From JANQUM01 sp047630355 (lineage in GTDB: Bacteria; Bacteroidota; Bacteroidia; Cytophagales; Spirosomataceae), in assembly GCA_047630355.1 (NCBI GenBank), contig JBLHXN010000072.1, positions 1 through 17,329 of the forward strand: a stretch of DNA of 17,329 bases. Direction: 5' to 3'. The notes below the pieces were generated by a model that was not told the origin of the DNA, ran no database searches, and saw only the letters and a list, made by a program, of their open reading frames with translations. The position numbers and the translations under genes were made by a program. Positions 7,685-14,388 of the stretch are shown here, piece by piece (position 1 is the first letter of the stretch; each line of letters begins with the position of its first letter).

Positions 7685-9334
7685 ATGTCAAAAAAGAAAA
7701 AATCTACTAAAGACAAAGCTTCAAAGTCTTTGAAAGACAAAGTTTCTAAGCCCAAAGCTCCAAAATCTTTAAAAGAGAAAGTTTCGAAACCTTCTAAAAA
7801 GAAAGTTGCAAAACCTTCAAAGATTAAAGCTTCAAAAGCACCCAAAACTGAAGTATTAAAGCCCGAAGTTAAAGTTTTAAGAAATATATCTGATATTCGG
7901 AGTTTCTTCTACAAAAACGAGACCCCGATTTACTTTATTAGTGCTACTAACTTCAACCTCTTGGGGGCTGATGAATGGATAAAAGGTTTTAAATTTATTT
8001 GTCATATCGAGTGTTTCGACGGGCTACACCCGAACGTTTTTTCTCCTGCTGAAGAAACAGAACACGATGAGTTTCAGAGTATCGAAGATATCAACAATTA
8101 TCTACTCGAAAATAAAGAAGTAGTAGATTTTATCAAGTCGAGAGAACTTGACGAGAAAAACGGTAAAGCGTTATTCTTGATGTTTGATGAGAAAACCGAA
8201 CAACTTGCCCAAACTCTTGGCTTAGACGTTTGTTTTCCACCCGCTAAATTGCGGACTTCGATGGATAATAAAGTGAATACAAACCGCATCGCCGAAAAGG
8301 CGGGCGTGGCTTGCGTTCCTTATGTATTATCTAAAGTTGAAAGCTATAACCATCTGAAAGAAATTTCTTCGCAGTTAGGTAATAAATTGGTAATTCAGTT
8401 ACCGTTCGGAGATTCAGGCCATACTACTTACTTTATCAATAACGAAGAAGACTATAACAAGAATTCTAAAGATATAGAAGGAGAAGATGAAGTGAAAGTC
8501 ATGAAGTTCATTCGGTGTCGTGGCTCGGCTATCGAAGCCTGCGTTACAAGTAGCGGTACAATCGTTGCTCCATTAATGACCGAATTAGTTGGTTTTAAAG
8601 AACTAACGCCGTACAAAGGTGGCTGGTGTGGAAACGAAATCTCTGGACATATTTTTAACGAAGATGTGCAGATTAAAGCGAGAGAATACGCCCAAAGGTT
8701 TGGTGATCAACTCATTCTTGAAGGTTACAAAGGCTACTTTGAATTAGACTTTTTGATCGATCAGGATAACAACGAAATCTACTTAGGCGAACTTAACCCG
8801 CGTATTACCGGAGCGAGTTCGATTACAAACCACGCTCTTTTCGCGTTAGCTGACGTCCCTCTTTTCGTGTTCCACACATTAGAATACATGGATCAGCCGT
8901 TTGAAATCGACGTAGACGAAATTAACGAGCGGTGGGCTCAGAAAGACTACATCGATGATTGGAGTCAGTTGGTTATTAAACACGTAGACGATTCTATTGA
9001 GTACGTAACCAAAGCACCAATGTCTGGTATTTGGAAAATGAACGAATATGGTAATATTGAGTACGACCGTATGGATACTCACCGTCGTTCGGTAGAAAAT
9101 GAAAACGAGGCTTTTTTTTTACGAATCAGTAAAAAAGGAGACTATTTTTACGAAGGTGCCGATATGGGTATTTTGGTAATGCGTGGAAGATTCATGACCG
9201 ATGATTTTGAATTAAATGAGCGGGCAAAGAAGTGGATTAAAGCCATTCGGGGTGAGTATAAATCAATACCAACTTTTGATACACCAGAAATTCACAGTAA
9301 AATTGTTGAGATTGGTGGATTTAAGTTAATGTAA
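7685..9334 (+). CDS. ATP-grasp ligase with lysine-rich N-terminal tail
   Basis: 549 residues. Residues about 190-400 carry an ATP-grasp fold: D194-N195-K196 at the domain entry, K234 in KLVIQLPFG, the glycine-rich loop PFGDSGHTT (240-248), D355 in YFELDFLID, and the Mg-binding E369-L-N-P-R with ITGASS after it. The family joins a carboxylate, activated as acyl phosphate, to an amine or similar nucleophile; relatives are often mis-called biotin carboxylase, but no biotin carboxylase partner subunits are present. The first about 60 residues hold 24 lysines in imperfect KVSKPSK/KAPKS repeats, a histone H1-like tail not needed for the enzyme. It follows the decarboxylase by 29 bp, so the natural idea is that it acylates the amine made there (inference). 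A run of nine T at 9112-9120 lies within the gene. A strong terminator follows. Confidence 0.8.
   Translation: MSKKKKSTKDKASKSLKDKVSKPKAPKSLKEKVSKPSKKKVAKPSKIKASKAPKTEVLKPEVKVLRNISDIRSFFYKNETPIYFISATNFNLLGADEWIKGFKFICHIECFDGLHPNVFSPAEETEHDEFQSIEDINNYLLENKEVVDFIKSRELDEKNGKALFLMFDEKTEQLAQTLGLDVCFPPAKLRTSMDNKVNTNRIAEKAGVACVPYVLSKVESYNHLKEISSQLGNKLVIQLPFGDSGHTTYFINNEEDYNKNSKDIEGEDEVKVMKFIRCRGSAIEACVTSSGTIVAPLMTELVGFKELTPYKGGWCGNEISGHIFNEDVQIKAREYAQRFGDQLILEGYKGYFELDFLIDQDNNEIYLGELNPRITGASSITNHALFALADVPLFVFHTLEYMDQPFEIDVDEINERWAQKDYIDDWSQLVIKHVDDSIEYVTKAPMSGIWKMNEYGNIEYDRMDTHRRSVENENEAFFLRISKKGDYFYEGADMGILVMRGRFMTDDFELNERAKKWIKAIRGEYKSIPTFDTPEIHSKIVEIGGFKLM
7690..7860 (+). repeat. Low-complexity coding repeat for the Lys/Pro/Ser tail
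   Basis: Imperfect direct repeats built from AAAGTTTC/AAAGCTTC-type blocks (for example around 7725, 7740, 7758, 7780 and 7801) encode alternating K-V-S-K-P and K-A-P-K-S blocks at the N-terminus of the ATP-grasp protein. Such repeats can change copy number by slippage. Confidence 0.6.
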
Positions 9335-9412
9335 ACTGAACATCCTCTTTTGTATTTAAGCAACGATACTTTGAATAAAGTAAATCTGCTTGGTCAACTG
9401 GAGTTATATATA

Positions 9413-9452
9413 AAACTGACGAAGTATCGAATATTCGATACTTCGTCAGTTT
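9413..9452 (+). terminator. Perfect 20-bp palindrome terminator followed by T6
   Basis: Positions 9413-9432 are the exact reverse complement of 9433-9452, beginning AAACTGACGAAGTATC and closing on AAT/ATT. It is followed by GTTTTTT (9453-9459). It lies 78 bp after the ATP-grasp stop and should end the transcript that carries the decarboxylase and ATP-grasp genes. Confidence 0.85.
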
Positions 9453-9471
9453 GTTTTTTACCAATCAGCAT

Positions 9472-9498
9472 GAACCTTTAGCGGTTAGCGTAAGGTTC
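9472..9498 (+). promoter_or_regulatory. Second inverted repeat (GAACCTT...AAGGTTC)
   Basis: Seven-bp arms at 9472-9478 and 9492-9498 around a 13-nt centre that itself holds a direct repeat (TAGCG, TTAGCG). TTTAAT follows. It lies 20 bp after the palindromic terminator and 81 bp before the next gene, so it is either a back-up terminator or an operator for the C45 gene. Confidence 0.35.
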
Positions 9499-9579
9499 TT
9501 TAATAGTAAGAGATTTGCTTGTTAATCCTCAAGTCGTGTTATTCATAACCAAGTAGAAATTAATAAGCCAAAACCAAAA

Positions 9580-10560
9580 ATGACCGATAGATTAAACTGT
9601 TTTCACGAAGAGAAACCTGGTATTAAATGGCAAGGGGTCTTTAATAAATCGTGGCCTTTCTATCATGAATGGTTTCTGATTGAAGGTATTGCAGTTCGCC
9701 CGGGATACCTGACCAGCTACGAAGAACTAGCGAAGTTTATGCCCGAGCTAATGCCCATTTATCATCAGCTTTGTACGCTTGCCGGCGGCGGCGATCTTGC
9801 GGCTCGTTATTTGAGTATGTATTGCCCACCACCGTATTTAGCGGCTTGTAGCCAACTTGCGTGGATAGATAAAGAACCGGTTTTGATCAGAAATTATGAT
9901 TATAATCCGGATCTTTTTGAAGGAGTACTAATGAGTACTAACTGGCTGCAACCCGTAATTGGTATGTCGGATTGTAACTGGGGCCTTTTAGACGGAATCA
10001 ATGCAAGCGGACTTTCCGTTTCACTGGCCTTCGGCGGAAAGCAAAGTCGGGGTATTGGATTCGGGATTCCTATAATAATCAGGTACTTGCTCGAAACCTG
10101 CCATTCGGTTGCTGAAGCTTGCGAGAAACTAAAATACCTGCCCGTCCATATGGCGTATAATATTACAATGGTTGATAAATACAAAGAGTATAGCACCGTT
10201 TATGTCGGTCCAAATCAAGTTTTACAGATCACAAAAGATAAGGCGGCAACTAATCATCAGCATGTAGTAGAATGGGAGAATTACGCACTGATGACATCTT
10301 CCGTGCAGCGAATTGATACACTTATTGATTGTATGAATGCACCGCATCAAAGTGAAAAGAACTTGATAGATACGTTTCTAAAGCCTCCATTGCATGTTTT
10401 TAAGCCCGAAAATTCATTTTGTACGCTTTATACTTCCGTGTATCGCCCATTGAGCACATCGCTTCAGCTTTTTTGGGGCGGTCACGTTTTACAACAAAGC
10501 ATTGGTGATTTTACAGAGAAAACGTATTCCAAAAAACAGAACGTGCGTTTTTGGAAATAA
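9580..10560 (+). CDS. C45-type Ntn acyltransferase/amidohydrolase
   Basis: 326 residues resembling the acyl-CoA:6-aminopenicillanate acyltransferase (peptidase C45) family. Enzymes of this fold cut themselves to expose an N-terminal nucleophile. The likely nucleophile is C90 in YLAAC-SQ, followed by the family block R104-N-Y-D in VLIRNYDYNP and a WGLLDGINASGL segment (134-145) like the family G-x-N-x-x-G-L motif. Cleavage before C90 would release an 89-residue pro-segment. No signal peptide is evident, so it should act in the cytoplasm. The family forms or hydrolyses amide bonds between amines and acyl groups. Its place after a decarboxylase and an ATP-grasp ligase suggests an N-acylated amine substrate (inference). 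It sits behind a strong terminator, so it probably has its own promoter. The substrate is unknown. Confidence 0.7.
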   Translation: MTDRLNCFHEEKPGIKWQGVFNKSWPFYHEWFLIEGIAVRPGYLTSYEELAKFMPELMPIYHQLCTLAGGGDLAARYLSMYCPPPYLAACSQLAWIDKEPVLIRNYDYNPDLFEGVLMSTNWLQPVIGMSDCNWGLLDGINASGLSVSLAFGGKQSRGIGFGIPIIIRYLLETCHSVAEACEKLKYLPVHMAYNITMVDKYKEYSTVYVGPNQVLQITKDKAATNHQHVVEWENYALMTSSVQRIDTLIDCMNAPHQSEKNLIDTFLKPPLHVFKPENSFCTLYTSVYRPLSTSLQLFWGGHVLQQSIGDFTEKTYSKKQNVRFWK

Positions 10561-10862
10561 TAAAAGTTTAAAATCAGGATATAAGAAGATGTTTAAGTTA
10601 ACCTAATTATGTTCCCAGTGACTCTTTTTCGTTCTTACTTCACTTCCCAAACCCCGTAGCGGCGGACCGTTCATTACACGGTGTGTAACTCTGGTTTAGT
10701 AAATTCGTAGTCTCCGAAAAATAGCCCACTGGTATTTAAAATGATTAACTCAAACAGAGCTTCTAAGAATCCTATATTATTTGAACGCAGTGAGTTTTGT
10801 GGAGTTCAGGATTGAAGCCCGCAGTTATTTAAAAGATATTAAGTTATAAACACAGAAATTAT
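10561..10862. other. 302-bp intergenic region ahead of the aldehyde dehydrogenase
   Basis: No gene is seen. The region holds a short palindrome at 10674-10688 and a GC-richer patch around 10650-10670. No exact TAnnTTTG box is present; TATTATTTG near 10770 has one extra base in the spacer. Confidence 0.5.
10674..10688. promoter_or_regulatory. Palindrome TTACAC-N3-GTGTAA, possible operator
   Basis: Perfect 6-bp arms around a 3-bp centre, about 175 bp upstream of the aldehyde dehydrogenase. The size and symmetry suit a dimeric repressor, but the distance from the gene is large and no matching regulator is encoded in the window. Confidence 0.3.
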
Positions 10863-12218
10863 ATGAAATTACAAACCATAAATCCGTACAATAATCAGGT
10901 CTTAGCCGAATACACCGAGCAAACTGAATCAGAGATAACCGCGACTATTGATAAAGCTCAGGCGGGTTATGAAATTTGGCGGGAGTGGAGTTTTGCACAG
11001 CGGGCGGAAGTCTTGAAAAAAGCGGCACAAATTCTCAAAAAGAACGTAGAGATTTACGCCAAAACAATCAGTCTGGAAATGGGTAAACCCATCAACGAAG
11101 CCCGGAGCGAAGTAAACAAATGTACATTGGTTTGTGAATATTACGCAGACCACGCCGAAGGATTTTTAGAAACAAAACACATCGAAACCGATGCTCAGGA
11201 AAGTTTCGTAACCTTCGAGCCGATGGGTTGTATCCTCGCTATTATGCCATGGAATTTCCCTTTCTGGCAGGTATTTCGTTTTGCCGCACCCACGCTCATG
11301 GCGGGTAACGTAGGTTTACTAAAGCACGCCGCAAACGTATTTGGGTCGGCGATACATATCGAAGAAATATTTACGGAAGCAGGCGTCCCCGAAGGTGTTT
11401 TTCAGAACTTAATTGTTCACCACGATAAAATAGAAAAGGTTTTAGGAAATCCTGTTATTAAGGCAGTTACACTTACGGGAAGTGAACGTGCCGGATCAGC
11501 CGTGGCAGCTACAGCGGGAAAAAATATCAAGAAATCATTGCTCGAACTTGGTGGAAGTAACGCTTTCGTAGTATTAAATGATGCCGATATTGATAAAGCT
11601 ACCGATATAGCCGTAACCGCTCGCTTTATGAATTCTGGTCAGAGTTGCATCGCCGCAAAGCGGTTTATTGTCTTGGAAGAAGTTTACGCCGAATTCGTGG
11701 AGAAATTTACGGCAAAAGTAACCAAATTGAAATCAGGCGATCCAATGGCGGAAGATTCTAAAATAGGAACACTTTCCCGGTCAGATTTTGCAGATTCGTT
11801 GAATAAGCAAGTTCAAGATTCTGTAAAAATGGGAGCGAAGCTTATTTTAGGCGGCGAGTTTAAAGGAGCGTATTTTGCTCCGACTATTCTTACCAATGTA
11901 ACGGCAGAAATGCCCGTTTTTCAGGAAGAAACCTTCGGGCCAGTCGCTCCAATTTGTAAAGTGAAGACAGTAGAACAAGCCTTTGAAATTGCAAAAGATA
12001 CTACCTTCGGTTTAGGAATCAGCGTTTTCACCGAAGATATTCAAAAAGCAAAAGACTATATCAAACTCGTACCCGACGGAGCATTCTTTGTAAACGATTT
12101 AGTGAAATCTGACCCACGCCTTCCTTTTGGTGGAACGGGTAAATCCGGTTTCGGACGGGAACTTTCTAAAGAAGGAATTATTGAGTTTGTGAACGTGAAA
12201 ACGGTTTATATAAAGTGA
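10863..12218 (+). CDS. NAD(P)-dependent succinate semialdehyde dehydrogenase (Sad/YneI type)
   Basis: 451 residues, a complete aldehyde dehydrogenase that oxidises succinate semialdehyde to succinate in the known relatives. Catalytic parts: N131 in PWNFP, K154 in LLKHA, the cofactor loop GSERAGSA (206-213), E228 in LLELGGS and the nucleophile C262 in SGQSC. The N-terminus (INPYNNQVLAEY) and the blocks MGKPINEARSEV, ILAIMPWNFPFWQV and FGGTGKSGFGRELS closely follow E. coli Sad (YneI), which supports this over betaine- or aminobutyraldehyde-type enzymes. Together with the GabT-like gene at 2472 it would complete the lower GABA shunt. It has its own 302-bp upstream region and its own terminator, so it is probably transcribed separately. 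Confidence 0.85.
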   Translation: MKLQTINPYNNQVLAEYTEQTESEITATIDKAQAGYEIWREWSFAQRAEVLKKAAQILKKNVEIYAKTISLEMGKPINEARSEVNKCTLVCEYYADHAEGFLETKHIETDAQESFVTFEPMGCILAIMPWNFPFWQVFRFAAPTLMAGNVGLLKHAANVFGSAIHIEEIFTEAGVPEGVFQNLIVHHDKIEKVLGNPVIKAVTLTGSERAGSAVAATAGKNIKKSLLELGGSNAFVVLNDADIDKATDIAVTARFMNSGQSCIAAKRFIVLEEVYAEFVEKFTAKVTKLKSGDPMAEDSKIGTLSRSDFADSLNKQVQDSVKMGAKLILGGEFKGAYFAPTILTNVTAEMPVFQEETFGPVAPICKVKTVEQAFEIAKDTTFGLGISVFTEDIQKAKDYIKLVPDGAFFVNDLVKSDPRLPFGGTGKSGFGRELSKEGIIEFVNVKTVYIK

Positions 12219-12223
12219 AATTG

Positions 12224-12260
12224 ATGTTCTTTTTCGTCAGAAACGAAAAAGAACATTTTT
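12224..12260 (+). terminator. Hairpin terminator after the aldehyde dehydrogenase
   Basis: A 14-bp perfect stem, ATGTTCTTTTTCGT (12224-12237) with ACGAAAAAGAACAT (12243-12256), a 5-nt loop and a T tract to 12260. It starts 6 bp after the stop and ends 2 bp before the stop of the convergent GNAT gene, so it may serve both directions, though the T tract is good only on the plus strand. Confidence 0.8.
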
Positions 12261-12261
12261 G

Positions 12262-12720
12262 CTAAATTCCCAAACGCATTTCTAAAATATTTGGAGTGAA
12301 CCCAACTTTCAGGTACGCATTTTTTGCGATGATATTTTCATCGTAAACTTCCAAACGCACCTCGGTTTGATTGCGGCTTTTTGCCCAATCGATGAGTTCG
12401 GTTATGATTTTTTTATTTATCTCTTGACCACGAAAGTCAGGTTTAACGTACATAAAACCTAAGTAAGCGTACTCCGAATGTTGTAAATAGGGCTTAGCGG
12501 GTATTATTTTAGCGTAGCCCGAACCAATAATTTTTCCATCAATCACGGCTATTAATACTTCGCTGTTTTCTGATTTGATAAGGGCTTCCAAGTCGTAATA
12601 GTGGATAGTCCCTTCGCCCAATGTTTGGTCAAAAGGTCTTTCCGTTACTATGATTTCCTGTTCAAAGCCTATTAATATATCGACTTCTGTTATAATGGCT
12701 TTACGAATTTCAATGTTCAT
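12262..12720 (-). CDS. GNAT-family N-acetyltransferase
   Basis: 152 residues, one GNAT domain that would move an acetyl group from acetyl-CoA to an amine. The core runs LIAVIDGKIIGSGYAKI (strands 2-3), YAYLGFMYVKPDFRGQEINKKIITELIDWA (motif A region) and ENIIAKNAYLKVGFTPN (motif B, with the common N-A-x-x-x-Y-x-K-x-GF). The acetyl-CoA loop reads R-G-Q-E-I-N-K, departing from the usual R-G-x-G-(I/A)-G/S, which might weaken CoA binding. The substrate is unknown. It converges on the aldehyde dehydrogenase with only 43 bp between stops. Confidence 0.8.
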   Translation of the reverse strand: MNIEIRKAIITEVDILIGFEQEIIVTERPFDQTLGEGTIHYYDLEALIKSENSEVLIAVIDGKIIGSGYAKIIPAKPYLQHSEYAYLGFMYVKPDFRGQEINKKIITELIDWAKSRNQTEVRLEVYDENIIAKNAYLKVGFTPNILEMRLGI

Positions 12721-12891
12721 GTTTTAGGTAATAATTGTTAATGAAAGTGTTTTACTCTATTTCATTTCCGACGAAGCAACGGCGTTTCGCTGTCTCCCGA
12801 TTTCTGAGGAGTTTATGAAGTTTTACTGCGGTCATGTGTCCGCTTGTCACTTCCACTTTGTTAGGAAATAAAGCGAAGCGTAGTTACACTT

Positions 12892-13443
12892 TTACTCATA
12901 GACCTTCTCATACCCTTCATAAAAATAAGACTGGTCAAGACCTTTGAAAATAATTTCCTGATTATTTATATCATCGGCTAAATTGGCTGAAAGTAAAGCT
13001 TTGAGCTTTGAATCATTCACTGGGCTGCTTTTCATCGCCTGAAAATAAAGCGACTTTTCAATAAATTGCCAGTTCACATTTTTTTTGATGTTCTTCTTTA
13101 ACATCAAATCAAGCCATAATCGCATGGCTCTGCCGTTGCCGTCCATAAAAGGGTGAGCAATATTCATTTCTACGTATTTTTCAACGATTGCCCCAAAATT
13201 ACTTTCCGGCATTTTCTCGATTGTTTTCAAGGCACTGTCTAAATGTTGAGCCATGGCAAACTGAAAACCGTCTTTCGCAATATTCTTTGTTCTGATTTTT
13301 CCTGCGTAGATGTATAAGCCGTTAAACAAGTATTTATGGATTTGTTGTAAACCCTCAGTTGTGCCAACTTTAATTTTGTCAATGTCACCCGATGCAAACA
13401 AGCGGTAAGCGTATTCTAAACTCTTTTGATCGGTGTTTTTCAT
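12892..13443 (-). CDS. Class III Fic protein (AMP-transferase) with C-terminal inhibitory motif
   Basis: 183 residues, a complete single-domain Fic protein. The active-site motif HPFMDGNGRAMR (97-108) matches the canonical HPFx(D/E)GNGRxxR, with catalytic H97 and both phosphate-binding residues intact; TTEGLQQIHKYLFNGLY and the AGKIRTKNIAK flap region are also typical. The last residues contain S-Y-F-Y-E-G (172-177), fitting the (S/T)xxxE(G/N) inhibitory helix, here at the C-terminus, which defines class III as in Neisseria meningitidis Fic. It should therefore adenylylate a target hydroxyl under self-inhibition, with E176 as the gate, and needs no separate antitoxin. Targets in known relatives include DNA gyrase; the target here is unknown. 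It follows the HNH gene by 17 bp. Confidence 0.88.
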   Translation of the reverse strand: MKNTDQKSLEYAYRLFASGDIDKIKVGTTEGLQQIHKYLFNGLYIYAGKIRTKNIAKDGFQFAMAQHLDSALKTIEKMPESNFGAIVEKYVEMNIAHPFMDGNGRAMRLWLDLMLKKNIKKNVNWQFIEKSLYFQAMKSSPVNDSKLKALLSANLADDINNQEIIFKGLDQSYFYEGYEKVYE

Positions 13444-13460
13444 TCTTTAACTGATAATTT

Positions 13461-14321
13461 TTAATAAGCATTCTTGCCATAGTGTGCTTGCCTATGGCAA
13501 TTTGGACAAAGTCCGATAGCATTTTCTATGGTATCATTACCGCCTTCTGCTAAAGGAACTATGTGATGAACTTCCAAGTATGGCTCGTCGTTAGAATCTC
13601 TGAAAAATGGTGCCGCGTTATTGCATCTTTCACACGTTCCACCTGCTCTATCTAGAATTTCTGCTACAACATACTTATTTCGATGAAAGATTGCTTGCCA
13701 TAAATATGTTTTTGTTGGTTGAGAGTTAGATTCTGACAATTTAATTTGACGTTCTTCTTTTGTTAGTCTTCTAACATACATTACTTCATTTTGAAATTCT
13801 TCTTCTATTTGAGCTACTCTTCTTGTATCTTGTTCTACATCGACATTATCGAGTTTCCAAAAATTAGCGATCAGAACTTTATTCCTTGCAATACGCTCTC
13901 TGTAAGTTGATATTGCTTTACTCTCAAATATTTTAGTTGATGCTCGATGATAACTTTCCCAAATTTCTTTATTCTCATTGATGTTTTTTAGCAATGACAA
14001 GTCTGACGTTTCAAACCAATATAAAGGAGAACTAGATTTCCTTGTTGATTTAGCTATCTCTGTATTTACCCCTTTTATAGTTTTGATTTCTTTATCTAAG
14101 AGTAAGGAAATTGTATTGGAAGAATGAATAGCAGCTAAATATATACCACCGATAATTATTGAAGCACTTCCCGATGTTGTTCCAAAATAAAATTTTTCTG
14201 GTTGAGAACTACTATTGAAAGCGTTTTGAAAAAAAATGATAAGATTATCTTGAAAGTTCTTCGCAACCCTTCTATGGTTTGTCCAAGATATTATTTCGTT
14301 TTTCCAGTCAAAACTTTCCAT
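13461..14321 (-). CDS. HNH endonuclease with unrecognised N-terminal domain
   Basis: 286 residues. The C-terminal about 70 residues are a zinc-stabilised HNH nuclease: C230-E-R-C233, the H252-H253 pair in EVHHIVPLAEGG, N267 in ENAIGL, and C272-P-N-C-H276 plus H280. This is the McrA/HNH arrangement with four cysteines. Residues 1-about 200 match nothing I recognise: a mixed alpha/beta segment, then a charged helical stretch (about 115-200). It may bind DNA or sense a signal. The gene is visibly more A+T-rich than the metabolic genes, which suggests transfer. It probably leads a two-gene transcript with the Fic gene. A role in phage defence or mobile-element biology is possible but not shown. 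Confidence 0.8.
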   Translation of the reverse strand: MESFDWKNEIISWTNHRRVAKNFQDNLIIFFQNAFNSSSQPEKFYFGTTSGSASIIIGGIYLAAIHSSNTISLLLDKEIKTIKGVNTEIAKSTRKSSSPLYWFETSDLSLLKNINENKEIWESYHRASTKIFESKAISTYRERIARNKVLIANFWKLDNVDVEQDTRRVAQIEEEFQNEVMYVRRLTKEERQIKLSESNSQPTKTYLWQAIFHRNKYVVAEILDRAGGTCERCNNAAPFFRDSNDEPYLEVHHIVPLAEGGNDTIENAIGLCPNCHRQAHYGKNAY

Positions 14322-14340
14322 TTTATATTGGTTTTATTGA

Positions 14341-14348
14341 CAAATATA
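14341..14348 (-). promoter_or_regulatory. Candidate -7 box (TATATTTG) for HNH-Fic
   Basis: Read on the minus strand the octamer is TATATTTG, a full TAnnTTTG match, about 20 bp before the HNH start codon. A -33 TTG is not obvious at the expected distance. Confidence 0.45.
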
Positions 14349-14388
14349 GAGAAAGGGCGATTGATAAAATCATACTATTAAAGCCCCA

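Noticed and set aside
7690..7860. CRISPR-like or satellite repeat
   Set aside because: The repeats are imperfect, in frame and explained by the lysine-rich tail; no regular spacers.
12721..12891. Possible structured element or gene remnant between GNAT and Fic
   Set aside because: Only 4-5-bp stems (for example GCGG/CCGC near 12826) and no recognisable coding remnant.
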